A stretch of DNA of 64,000 nt from an uncultured Faecalibacterium sp. GTDB lineage: Bacteria > Bacillota > Clostridia > Oscillospirales > Ruminococcaceae. The DNA is taken from positions 1-64,000 of the forward strand of contig CAKTFS010000007.1 of assembly GCA_934561115.1 (NCBI GenBank). The letters are read 5' to 3'. The translations under genes and the position numbers were made by a program. The notes beneath the pieces are model-generated. The model worked only from the letters and a program-made list of their open reading frames with translations. It ran no database searches and was not told where the DNA came from. Positions 10,223-18,189 of this stretch are shown here, in pieces (within the stretch, counting starts at the first letter, position 1; every line of letters begins with the position of its first letter).

Positions 10223-11173
10223 TTATCCTTTATATTCCACGATCATGCCGCCCCAGGTCAGGCCGCCGCCGAAGCCGATGCAGGCAAGGGTCTGGCCGGG
10301 GAGCAGCTGGCCGCTTTCAGCCAGCTCGTTCAGCGCCACCGGGATGCTGGCAGCACTGGTGTTGCCGTGGCGGTCCATGTTTTTGTAGAACTTTGCACCG
10401 TCGGCGTGCAGCGCCTTGACGCAGTGGTCGATGATGCGGCTGTTGGCCTGATGGCAGACCACCCAGTCCAGCCCGTCCAGCGTAAGGCCGGTCTCGTCCA
10501 GCACAGTGTGCAGGCACCTCGGCAGGGCATCCACCGCAAAGCGGAACACTGCCCTGCCGTCCATGCTGATGGGTGCCGAGCCTGTGCGGCTGGGGCCGCC
10601 GGCATGGATGGCGGCATCGCCCCGGGCACCCAGCGTGATGGCAAAGGGCACGGTGGTGTCGGTCAGTTCAAACACCGCCGCACCGGCACCATCGCCAAAC
10701 AGCACACAGGTGGAGCGGTCGGCGGGGTCCATCAGCCGGGAGAGTGCCTCCGTGCCGATGACCAGCGCATACCGCCCGCCCAACGTAGCCAGCAGGCCGC
10801 GCGCCACCGCCGTGCCGTACAAAAAGCCGGAACAGGCGGCGTTCACATCCAGTGCGGGGCGATTTTCCGGCAGGGCCAGCGCCGCCTGCACCTGACAGGC
10901 CACGCTTGGGGTGGCGTCCGGTGCGGAAAGGGTGGCGCAGACGCAGCAGGCAATGTCTGCCGGGGCAAGACCGCTGCGCTGCAGCGCCTGCTTTGCGGCG
11001 GCAATGGCCAGTGTGGCGGCGTTTTCGCCCTCGGTGCAGTAGTGCCGGGTGCGGATGCCAGTGCGGGTGGTGATCCACTCGTCGCTGGTATCCACGGTGC
11101 GGCTCAGCTCTTCGTTGGTGACCGTGCGGCCGGGCAAAGCCCCGCCGGTGGCGATCAGACGCAAACCCTTCAT
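10223..11173 (-). CDS. fabH: beta-ketoacyl-ACP synthase III FabH
   Basis: A 316-residue condensing enzyme that starts chains by joining acyl-CoA to malonyl-ACP. The Cys-His-Asn triad is C114 (DVNAACSGFLYG), H241 (VCHQANSRI) and N271 (RHGNTSAASIP). The ATG at 11173 overlaps the accA stop (ATGA) and follows GAGGAAA. Its choice of primer (acetyl- or branched acyl-CoA) sets straight- versus branched-chain lipids and cannot be told from these motifs. Confidence 0.95.
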   Translation of the reverse strand: MKGLRLIATGGALPGRTVTNEELSRTVDTSDEWITTRTGIRTRHYCTEGENAATLAIAAAKQALQRSGLAPADIACCVCATLSAPDATPSVACQVQAALALPENRPALDVNAACSGFLYGTAVARGLLATLGGRYALVIGTEALSRLMDPADRSTCVLFGDGAGAAVFELTDTTVPFAITLGARGDAAIHAGGPSRTGSAPISMDGRAVFRFAVDALPRCLHTVLDETGLTLDGLDWVVCHQANSRIIDHCVKALHADGAKFYKNMDRHGNTSAASIPVALNELAESGQLLPGQTLACIGFGGGLTWGGMIVEYKG

Positions 11174-12129
11174 GCTTTCCTCATTTCTCCGATCTGACGG
11201 AATTTCTGGTAGCGCTGCTCGGCCAGCTGACGGCCGTTCATGCGGGCAAGGCTGCGCAGCTGACGCCGCAGTGCCTCGTCCAGATTGCCGAACAGTACCC
11301 CGTGGGCGCGCTGTGCGCCGCCCACCGGCTCCGGGATGATCTCCTCCACGATGCCGTCCTTGTACAGATCCTGCGCGGTCAGCTTCATGATCTCGCAGGC
11401 TTCGCCGCTGCGGGAGGAATCCTTCCACAGGATGCTGGCAAAGCCCTCAGGGCTCAGCACCGAGTAGACGGCGTTTTCCAGCATCAGGATGCGGTTTGCC
11501 ACACCCAGCGCCAGCGCGCCGCCGGAGGAGCCCTCGCCGGTGACCACTGCGATCACCGGCACGGTCAGGCCGCTCATCTCCATCAGGTTGCGGGCAATGG
11601 CTTCGCCCTGTCCGCGCTCCTCGGCGTCCTTGCCGGGGTATGCGCCCGGGGTGTCGATGAAGGTGATGATGGGACGGTCAAATTTTTCGGCCTGCTTCAT
11701 CAGGCGCAGGGCCTTGCGGTAGCCCTCCGGCCCGGGCATACCGAAGTTGCAGCGCAGGTTTTCTTCCAGCGTGCTGCCCTTGCGGTGGCCGATGACCGTG
11801 ACCGGCTGGCCGTGGAACAGTGCCACACCGCCCAGAATGGCGGCATCCTCCTTGCACTGGCGGTCGCCGCACTGCTCAAAGAAGTCGGTGAACAGTGCAT
11901 CCACGATCTCGTCGATGTGGGGGCGCTCCGGGTGGCGTGCCAGAAAGACCCTGTCCTCTGCGGTCAGCGCTCCGCAGCCGGACAGCAAAGCGTCCTCCTG
12001 TGCGGAAAGCTCGGCCAGCTCGGCAGCGTGGTTGGTGATATCGGTCATATTCTCGTCCGCCGGGTCGCCGCGCAGCGCGGCGATCTTTTCATCCAGCGGT
12101 GCGAGCTGTTGTAAGATGTCCTTGATCAT
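11170..12129 (-). CDS. accA: acetyl-CoA carboxylase carboxyltransferase alpha subunit
   Basis: A 319-residue crotonase-fold subunit that, with AccD, moves the carboxyl group from biotin to acetyl-CoA to give malonyl-CoA. Recognisable segments are RPHIDEIVDALFTDFFEQCGDR, FIDTPGAYPGKDAEERGQ and VTGEGSSGGALALGVANR, the last forming the oxyanion hole. Ribosome site GAGGAGGG precedes the start. It is coupled to fabH. The partner biotin carboxylase (AccC) and carrier (AccB) are not encoded in this operon. Confidence 0.96.
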   Translation of the reverse strand: MIKDILQQLAPLDEKIAALRGDPADENMTDITNHAAELAELSAQEDALLSGCGALTAEDRVFLARHPERPHIDEIVDALFTDFFEQCGDRQCKEDAAILGGVALFHGQPVTVIGHRKGSTLEENLRCNFGMPGPEGYRKALRLMKQAEKFDRPIITFIDTPGAYPGKDAEERGQGEAIARNLMEMSGLTVPVIAVVTGEGSSGGALALGVANRILMLENAVYSVLSPEGFASILWKDSSRSGEACEIMKLTAQDLYKDGIVEEIIPEPVGGAQRAHGVLFGNLDEALRRQLRSLARMNGRQLAEQRYQKFRQIGEMRKA

Positions 12130-12143
12130 AAGGCGCTCCCTCC

Positions 12144-13001
12144 TCAGGCGTGCAGACGCAGCAGCTGCGCCAGTGTTTCGCGCATCTCGGTACGGGGCAC
12201 TACCTTGTCCACAAAGCCGTGCTCGTACTGGAACTCGCTGCGCTGGAAGCCTGCGGGCAGCTTTTCGCCGATGGTCTGTTCAATGACCCGGGGGCCCGCA
12301 AAGCCGATCAGTGCCCCGGGCTCGGCCAGCATGATGTCGCCAAGGCTGGCAAAGCTGGCGGTCACGCCGCCGGTGGTGGGGTGGGTCAGCACGCTGATGT
12401 ACAGCCCGCCCCGGGCGGAGAACCGCTCGATGGCAGCAGAGGTCTTAGCCATCTGCATCAGGCTGAAGATGCCCTCCTGCATCCGGGCACCGCCGCTGGC
12501 CGAAAAGATGATCAGCGGCAGGTGCTTTGCGGCGGCGTGCTCCACGGCGCGGGTGATCTTTTCGCCCACGGTGGTGCTCATGCTGCCCATAAAGAACCGG
12601 CTGTCCAGCACTGCAACCACCACCGGGGTGCCCTCGATGCGCCCCGTGGCGGTAATGACAGCCTCCTTCAGGCCGGTCTTGCCGGTCTGTGCTTCCAGCT
12701 TTTCCGGGTAGCCGGGAAACTGCAGCACATCCTGCGGGGCAAGGTCGGCGTCCAATTCCCGGAAGCTGCCCTTATCCAGGATGAGGTTCAGGCGGTAGTA
12801 CCCGCCGATGGGCAGGTGCACCCCGCAGTTGGGGCAGACGTACTGCGCCTTGTTCCAGATCTGGCGGGTGGCGCGGCGTCCGCACTTTTTGCATTCCACG
12901 AACTGCGGGTCGTTCCACACGGCACCCGCATCCCGCCGGGCTTTCAGCTGGAAGGTGCGCTCCCGCATGCTGCCCGGCAGCAGGTCTTTGATACTGTTCA
13001 T
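12144..13001 (-). CDS. accD: acetyl-CoA carboxylase carboxyltransferase beta subunit
   Basis: A 285-residue subunit with an N-terminal four-cysteine zinc ribbon (C37, C40, C56, C59 in CKKCGRR and CPNCG) and a crotonase-fold domain with SASGGARMQEGIFSLMQMAKTSAAI and LTHPTTGGVTASFASLGD, typical of AccD. It forms the carboxyltransferase tetramer with AccA, encoded 14 nt downstream. In E. coli the zinc ribbon also binds mRNA; whether that holds here is unknown. Confidence 0.96.
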   Translation of the reverse strand: MNSIKDLLPGSMRERTFQLKARRDAGAVWNDPQFVECKKCGRRATRQIWNKAQYVCPNCGVHLPIGGYYRLNLILDKGSFRELDADLAPQDVLQFPGYPEKLEAQTGKTGLKEAVITATGRIEGTPVVVAVLDSRFFMGSMSTTVGEKITRAVEHAAAKHLPLIIFSASGGARMQEGIFSLMQMAKTSAAIERFSARGGLYISVLTHPTTGGVTASFASLGDIMLAEPGALIGFAGPRVIEQTIGEKLPAGFQRSEFQYEHGFVDKVVPRTEMRETLAQLLRLHA

Positions 13002-13022
13002 CGCGTTTCGCCTCGGTCAGCC

Positions 13023-13250
13023 TCAGACATGGGCATTGATGTAGTTGAAGATATCGCCCACGGTCTTGAGGGCTGCCAGCTCCTCATCGGGGATGGACAC
13101 GCCGCAGGCCTCTTCCAGTGCCATGTTCAGCTCCACAGCGTCCAGGCTGTCAGCCTCCAGATCCTCGGTCAGGCTGGCCTCCATGGTCACCTTGTCCTCA
13201 TCGCAGCTCAGGGTATCGACAACGATCTTCTTCATTTCCTCGAAAGTCAT
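13023..13250 (-). CDS. acpP: acyl carrier protein
   Basis: A 75-residue acidic four-helix carrier with the phosphopantetheine attachment serine S35 in ADSLDAVELNM. It carries growing chains between the Fab enzymes. It is the first gene of the operon, 21 nt before accD, which fits the need for abundant ACP. The ribosome site AAAGGAG lies before the ATG. Confidence 0.96.
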   Translation of the reverse strand: MTFEEMKKIVVDTLSCDEDKVTMEASLTEDLEADSLDAVELNMALEEACGVSIPDEELAALKTVGDIFNYINAHV

Positions 13251-13324
13251 GGTAGTATTCTCCTTTATGTTTACTGTTTGTTTTTAATTATTTACCTAAA
13301 AGTTGTGAGGTATCGAACACGACC

Positions 13325-13367
13325 ATTATAGCCAATCCGTCGGATAAGTCAATGGATTTAGTTAAAT
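13325..13367 (-). promoter_or_regulatory. promoter of the acpP-fabZ operon
   Basis: On the minus strand TTGACT (13347-13352) and TATAAT (13325-13330) are separated by 16 bp. A 12-bp inverted repeat, ATTTAACTAAAT (13356-13367), lies just upstream of the -35 box and is a possible regulator or UP-type site. The leader is about 70 nt. No FapR or canonical FabT box was recognised. Confidence 0.75.
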
Positions 13368-13432
13368 ATTTTTATCTTTTACACTTTTGTCACAGTTTGC
13401 TTCCTTTTTATATAGGGGCTCCCACAGGGCGC

Positions 13433-13473
13433 AAAAAGGCCGCTGCACGGTACTTTGTGCAGCGGCCTTTTTT
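13433..13473. terminator. bidirectional rho-independent terminator
   Basis: AAAAAGGCCGCTGCAC pairs with GTGCAGCGGCCTTTTT around an 8-nt loop, with T-runs on both strands. It separates the fab promoter from the repeat element downstream of murE. Confidence 0.75.
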
Positions 13474-13480
13474 GAACGTT

Positions 13481-13869
13481 GACGATTTGGAATGCGCGCC
13501 GCGTTTGCTTTGCGCATAAACAGCGGAAGAATAATTTTTAATTTGCAATTCTGGAAAATCTGCGGATTTTCCAGAATTGCCTTTTCACAGGTGGGGTCGT
13601 GGCGGCAAACGGCAATTACAGCGCCGCTTTCTGCGAAAGCGCGGCGCTGCGGAAAACGGGCTCGCCCTCTCAGTCACCTACGGTGACAGCTCTCCCAAAG
13701 GGAGAGCCTTTGGCAGTCCACGCAAACTTCATCTCTTTGCCAAGGCCTCTCCCTTTGGGAGAGGTGTCATCGCGCAGCGATGACGGAGAGGGCGAGGATG
13801 CTGACCTTGTGCTGCGATTTTTGCGTGAAACAAAACACCGAAGCATCCGCAGACGCTCCGGTGTTCCCG
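13481..13869. repeat. composite hairpin element between murE and the fab operon
   Basis: Left part, plus sense: conserved head GACGATTTGGAATGC, then a perfect 16-bp stem (13545-13560 and 13565-13580) with loop TGCG, then CTTTTCACAGGTGGGGTCGT. Right part, minus sense: a second 16-bp stem (13832-13847, 13852-13867) with loop TGCG; four of its pairs are G-U wobbles only on the murE-sense strand, and TTTTG follows, so it probably ends the murE transcript. A MITE-like repeat (13661-13796) lies between the two hairpins. No gene is seen in 13251-13889. Confidence 0.8.
13661..13796. repeat. MITE-like repeat, copy 1
   Basis: Bounded by CTCGCCCTCTC and GAGAGGGCGAG, an 11-bp terminal inverted repeat. 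Internally it holds hairpins from GTCACCTACGGTGAC, CTCTCCCAAAGGGAGAG, CCTCTCCCTTTGGGAGAGG and ATCGCGCAGCGAT. No open frame with a ribosome site is seen. At least seven more copies lie in the window. Confidence 0.8.
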
Positions 13870-13889
13870 AATCCAATTATTCTTTTAGT

Positions 13890-15368
13890 TTATTCCAGCC
13901 CGATCTGCTGGGCGTATTCCTCCAGCAGTTCCCGCTCAAGGAAGGGAGTCTTGACGCCCTCGCGGTCGCGGTAGGTCTCGTGTCCCTTGCCGATGACGGC
14001 GATCAAATCGCCCTCCTGTGCGTGATCCACTGCATAGTGCAAAGCGTCCAGACGGTCAGGGATCTCCACGAACTTTGCGTCCGGGTTGCCCTTGTTCATG
14101 CCCTCGCGGATGTCCGCGATGATGTCCTCCACCTTTTCAAAGCGGTTGTTGTCCTCGGTGAGGATGGAGAAATCGGCCATCTTGGCGCAGATCTCGCCCA
14201 TGCCGTAGCGGCGCAGCTTGGAGCGGTTGCCGCCGCAGCCGAACACCACCACCAAGCGGTGGGGCTTGTAGGCGCGCAGGGTGGTAAGCAGGCTCTCGGT
14301 GGACACCTCGTTGTGGGCGTAATCCAGCAGGATGGTAAACTTTTTGCTGATGGGCACCAGCTCCACACGTCCCTTGACCACGCACTTGCCCAGACCGTCG
14401 TGGATGGCGGCATCCGGCAGACCCAGCACCTTGCCCACGGCCAGCGCAGCCAGCGCATTGTACACGCTGAACTCGCCGGGCATATTCACCTTGACGTCCA
14501 TCTCGTCCTTGCCGGTAACATGGAAGGCAACGCCCAGAAAATCGTGGGTGCGCAGCAGCTCGTAGCCGGTCTCGCGGTAGTCGGCCTTTTCATCGCGGCC
14601 ATAGGTGACCAGCTTGCAGGTGTGCCCTTCCAGCAGGGCGGCGGTGTTCTCGTCGTCGATGTTCACCACGCCCACGTCGCAGCGCTTGAACAGCTGTCCC
14701 TTCCAGCTGCGATACTCCTCAAAGGTCTTGTGCTCGCCGGGGCCGATATGATCCGGCGAAAGGTTGGTAAACACGCCCACATCGTAGTGCACGCCCGCCA
14801 CGCGGTCCATCATCAGGCCCTGACTGGACACCTCCATCAGCGCGGTGTCGCAGCCGGCATCCAGAAACTCCCGGAAGGTCTTTTGCAGCTCGTAGCTTTC
14901 CGGGGTGGTGTTGGCGGTGTCCTTGTGGCGTCCCATATAGTAGATGCCGTTGGTGCCGATCATGCCCACCTTGCGGCCTGCGGCTTCCAGCACGCTTTTG
15001 ATCATGTGGGTGGTGGTGGTCTTACCCTTGGTGCCGGTGACGCCGATCATGGTCATCTGACGGGCAGGGTTGCCGAAGAGGTTGGCGCTCATCAGCGCCA
15101 TGGCATAGCGGCTGCTCTCCACCCTGACCACGGTCACCCCGGGCAGGGCAGAAAGGTCGATGTCGTGCTGGATGACCAGCGCGCTGACCCCCTTGGCGGC
15201 GCAGTCGGCGGCAAACGCGTGGCTGTCCCGCTGGGTGCCCACGATGCACACGAACAAAAGCCCCGGGGCAGCCTTGCGGCTGTCGTAGATGATATCTGCG
15301 ATCTCAGTATCCAGACTGCCCTGCACAAGGGTAAAGGGCACGCCTTCCATCAGTTGTTCCAGCTTCAT
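13890..15368 (-). CDS. murE: UDP-N-acetylmuramyl tripeptide ligase MurE
   Basis: A 492-residue Mur ligase that adds the third amino acid to UDP-MurNAc-L-Ala-D-Glu. The ATP loop is TGTKGKTTT (111-119); the family motifs TTPESYELQ, MEVSSQGL and LDYAHNEVSTE are present. The substrate-selecting loop reads EDNNRFE (405-411) where meso-DAP enzymes have DNPR and lysine enzymes DNPA/N; the Arg is kept and Pro is replaced by Asn, so meso-DAP is likely but not certain. It is the last gene of the dcw cluster, 23 nt after ftsQ, with ribosome site GGAGGAG. Confidence 0.92.
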   Translation of the reverse strand: MKLEQLMEGVPFTLVQGSLDTEIADIIYDSRKAAPGLLFVCIVGTQRDSHAFAADCAAKGVSALVIQHDIDLSALPGVTVVRVESSRYAMALMSANLFGNPARQMTMIGVTGTKGKTTTTHMIKSVLEAAGRKVGMIGTNGIYYMGRHKDTANTTPESYELQKTFREFLDAGCDTALMEVSSQGLMMDRVAGVHYDVGVFTNLSPDHIGPGEHKTFEEYRSWKGQLFKRCDVGVVNIDDENTAALLEGHTCKLVTYGRDEKADYRETGYELLRTHDFLGVAFHVTGKDEMDVKVNMPGEFSVYNALAALAVGKVLGLPDAAIHDGLGKCVVKGRVELVPISKKFTILLDYAHNEVSTESLLTTLRAYKPHRLVVVFGCGGNRSKLRRYGMGEICAKMADFSILTEDNNRFEKVEDIIADIREGMNKGNPDAKFVEIPDRLDALHYAVDHAQEGDLIAVIGKGHETYRDREGVKTPFLERELLEEYAQQIGLE

Positions 15369-15391
15369 ACAGTCTCCTCCAAAGAGCTTCT

Positions 15392-16972
15392 TTACATGGG
15401 GTTTTCTTCTTCGTTGGCCGTCATGCGGTCAGGGTGGGTCAGGGGCAGCTGCTCTGCGTCCGCGTCAGCCGCCGGTTCGGCGGTATCCGTGGGCGTAGCG
15501 CCCTCGGTGCTTTCCGTGCTGTCGGCGGAGTCCTCTGCCGGGGCGGGTTCCTCGGCCTTGGGCGGCACTACATAGCCGGAGGGCAGGGTGGGCTCGCCCT
15601 GTGCAAAATAGATCTTGCGGGTGCTGCTGGCGCTGGTATGGCTGAAGTCCAGCCGCCCGGTGTCGGTGGGGCCGCAGCCCTTGCCATCGGCGTTGGTCAG
15701 CACATAGCGGGCGCGGTCCAGCTTATAATCCAGATCGTTCAGCGTACCCAGCAGCACGCTGATGCGGTCCTGATACAAAAAGGCGAGCTGCTCGGTGTCT
15801 GCCACCTCCAGCCGTGTCACGTCCTGCGACAGGCCGTATTCCTCCAGCTTGCTCACCAAGGTGCGCAGCGCTTCCATGCGGGCGGTCTCGGTGCTCACCG
15901 CGCTTTCGCTTTCGGCGGTTTCCGACCCGGAGGCGCTTGCGGCGTCCGCGTCCTCCACAAACCAGAAGCCCTGTCCCGGGGTGGTGTCCTGCAGCTTGCC
16001 GCCGTACAGGGTGCAAAGCCCCTCGGGCTGGGTGCTTTCCTCGGACAGGATCTTCCATTTGTCCGAGATCACAAGCCACTTGCTGCCGTTTTGCACCGCG
16101 TAGGCGGGCACGGCCTCGGTCACCTGCACCACCACGGTGTTGGGGTAGTCCCGGATCACCTTGATGGAGCCCAGCAGCGGGAAGTTCTGCTCCAGCACAG
16201 CGGCCTTTTCGCCGGGTTCAAAGCTGAAGATGTTCTCCTCCAGCTGCACGCCCATCCGCTGCAGAATGCTGTCTGCGGAATAGCCCGCGATCTCGGTCAC
16301 CTGCTTGCCGTCCGGGGTCTGCACCTGAATGGAATTGATGCGGAACAGCATGGTCATGGTCAGGTAGATGCCCGCGCCAATGACGCACAGCAGCATGGCA
16401 AAGGCGGTCAGGCGGCGCAGCATCCGGCGGCGGCGCAGCGTGGCGCGGGTCACCTTGCGCTTTTTGCGCTTCTCCCGCCGGGCGGGGCTTTGCTGCGGGG
16501 CGCTCTGCGCCGGGCGCAGACGCTGGTTTTCGTTCTGGCTGCCAGCCGGGTGCTGCCGGTTCGGGTGATTTTGCGCGTTCGGGTGATTCTGGTTTTTCCG
16601 GCTGCTCTGCCCGCTGCGGGCATTGTTTGCCGGGCGGCGCTGTTTGCCGCCGGACTTCGCGTTTTTCGGGCGGCTGCCGGCGGGGTACTGGGTGGTATTG
16701 CTCCCCTGCCCCTGCGCCGGACGGCGGGTCTGGGACTGGGGCTGGGTGGGGAACTGGATGCTGTTATCTGCCCGGGAGGCACGCACACTGCCGTTGGCAC
16801 TGCGGGAGGGCGGGCGGCTGAGGGGCTCGCCGTTGTAGCCGTAGCGGCTGCTGCCGGTGCTCCGGGGCGTATTATTCTGCGAAGGCGCAGAGGTGCGCGC
16901 CACATCCCGGTTCAGATCATAGGGTCTGGTGTTCCGGGGTCTGCCGTTGCGGTCACGGTTCTGCTGCATCAT
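15392..16972 (-). CDS. ftsQ: cell division protein FtsQ/DivIB-like
   Basis: A roughly 526-residue single-pass protein. An unusually long cytoplasmic part (about 1-185) is rich in Asn, Gln, Arg, Pro and Ser and ends in a strongly basic stretch; one membrane helix follows (AFAMLLCVIGAGIYLTMTMLF), then a POTRA domain (RINSIQVQTPDGKQVTEIAGY onward, including VIRDYPNTVVVQVTEAVPAY), a beta region, and an acidic Ala/Glu/Ser tail. FtsQ/DivIB links early and late divisome parts. The family POTRA and dcw position support the call. Two adjacent ATGs (16972, 16969) follow AAGAAGG; the choice between them is open. The tail and N-terminus are probably disordered. Confidence 0.85.
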   Translation of the reverse strand: MMQQNRDRNGRPRNTRPYDLNRDVARTSAPSQNNTPRSTGSSRYGYNGEPLSRPPSRSANGSVRASRADNSIQFPTQPQSQTRRPAQGQGSNTTQYPAGSRPKNAKSGGKQRRPANNARSGQSSRKNQNHPNAQNHPNRQHPAGSQNENQRLRPAQSAPQQSPARREKRKKRKVTRATLRRRRMLRRLTAFAMLLCVIGAGIYLTMTMLFRINSIQVQTPDGKQVTEIAGYSADSILQRMGVQLEENIFSFEPGEKAAVLEQNFPLLGSIKVIRDYPNTVVVQVTEAVPAYAVQNGSKWLVISDKWKILSEESTQPEGLCTLYGGKLQDTTPGQGFWFVEDADAASASGSETAESESAVSTETARMEALRTLVSKLEEYGLSQDVTRLEVADTEQLAFLYQDRISVLLGTLNDLDYKLDRARYVLTNADGKGCGPTDTGRLDFSHTSASSTRKIYFAQGEPTLPSGYVVPPKAEEPAPAEDSADSTESTEGATPTDTAEPAADADAEQLPLTHPDRMTANEEENPM

Positions 16973-17006
16973 TCGCACCTTCTTTCCTGTTTATTCCGGG
17001 CCTGCA

Positions 17007-18134
17007 TCACGGGGTCTTGACCAGCTTGAGCAGCGCCGCAGTGATGCGGTCCAGACTGTCGTCCACCGAAAGACTGCGGGCGTTTTTGCCCATCTCGGCC
17101 AGTTTGCCGGGCTGTGCCAGCATGGCAGAAACCGTCTGCACCAGCTTTTCACCGGTCAGGTCTTTTTCTTCGATCACCATAGCCGCCCCGGCCTTCTGCA
17201 GCTCCATGGCGTTGTAGTACTGGTGGTTCTCCGCCACATTGGGGCTGGGGATCAGCACAGCGGCACGTCCCACGGCCTCCAGCTCGGCCAGCGTCAGCGC
17301 ACCGGCGCGGCTGATGACGAGGTCTGCCGCAGCCAGCAGCTCCGGCATATTGTTGATGTATTCCTTTACCACAAGGCTTTCGCCGGGGGCAAAGCCCTTC
17401 TGCTTTTGCAGCTGCTCAAACAGCTGCACGCCGTACTGCCCGGTGGCGTGCAGGTGCAGCACCGGCTTGTGCTCGTGCTGCTCCCAAGCGCAAAGGTCTG
17501 CCACCACCTCGTTGACCCGGCGCGCACCCAGACTGCCGCCGAAGGACAGGATGACCGTGCGGTCGCCCGCACCCAGCTGTGCGCGGATGGCTTCGCGGTT
17601 CGCGGCCTGTGCAAACACCTCCGGCCGCACGGGGTTGCCCACCACAAGGGTCTTGTCCGGTGCGCCCAGCTTTTCCACGGCGGCGGGCACGGCGGCAAAC
17701 ACGATATCCACATCCGGGGCCAGCAGCTTGTTGGTCACACCGGGGAAGGCGTTCTGCTCGTGCAGGGCGGTGTGGATGCCCATTTTGGCGGCGCAGCGCA
17801 CCACCGGGCCGGACACATAGCCGCCGCAGCCGATGACGAGATCCGGCTTTACCTCTTTCATCATGGCCTTGGCCTTGGGGCCGGAGAGCGCCAGATTCCA
17901 CAGGGTAACGATATTGCGCTTGATGTTGTGCAGGCTGAGCTTGCGCTGGAAACCGGTGATCTCGATGTGGTGGAAGGGGTAGCCCGCCTGTGTGACCAGA
18001 CGGTACTCCATGCCCTCCTTACGGCCTGCAAAATGGATCTCGGCGGTGGGGTCGGCCTTTTTCAAAGCACCGGCAATGGCCAGTGCGGGGTTGATATGTC
18101 CGGCAGTGCCGCCGGCTGCAATGAGAACACGCAT
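17007..18134 (-). CDS. murG: undecaprenyl-PP-MurNAc-pentapeptide GlcNAc transferase MurG
   Basis: A 375-residue GT28 GT-B enzyme that makes lipid II from lipid I on the inner membrane face. It has the N-terminal GGTAGHINPALAIAGAL loop, the middle HEQNAFPGVTNK, the FGGSLGARRVNE motif, and the donor-binding RAGALTLAELEAVGRAAVLIPSP. It lies between ftsW and ftsQ. Ribosome site AAGGAGG. Its substrate, lipid I, requires a working MraY, which the local mraY-slot gene does not look able to supply. Confidence 0.95.
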   Translation of the reverse strand: MRVLIAAGGTAGHINPALAIAGALKKADPTAEIHFAGRKEGMEYRLVTQAGYPFHHIEITGFQRKLSLHNIKRNIVTLWNLALSGPKAKAMMKEVKPDLVIGCGGYVSGPVVRCAAKMGIHTALHEQNAFPGVTNKLLAPDVDIVFAAVPAAVEKLGAPDKTLVVGNPVRPEVFAQAANREAIRAQLGAGDRTVILSFGGSLGARRVNEVVADLCAWEQHEHKPVLHLHATGQYGVQLFEQLQKQKGFAPGESLVVKEYINNMPELLAAADLVISRAGALTLAELEAVGRAAVLIPSPNVAENHQYYNAMELQKAGAAMVIEEKDLTGEKLVQTVSAMLAQPGKLAEMGKNARSLSVDDSLDRITAALLKLVKTP

Positions 18135-18189
18135 GGTGATTCCTCCTTATAAACGCCCGGCCTGCGGCCGGGCGGGCTTGCGGTTTGTT

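Noticed and set aside
13481..13869. CRISPR array or attC-like integron array from the repeated hairpins
   Set aside because: Copies are scattered, unequal in spacing, in both orientations and without spacers or cas/integrase genes in the window.
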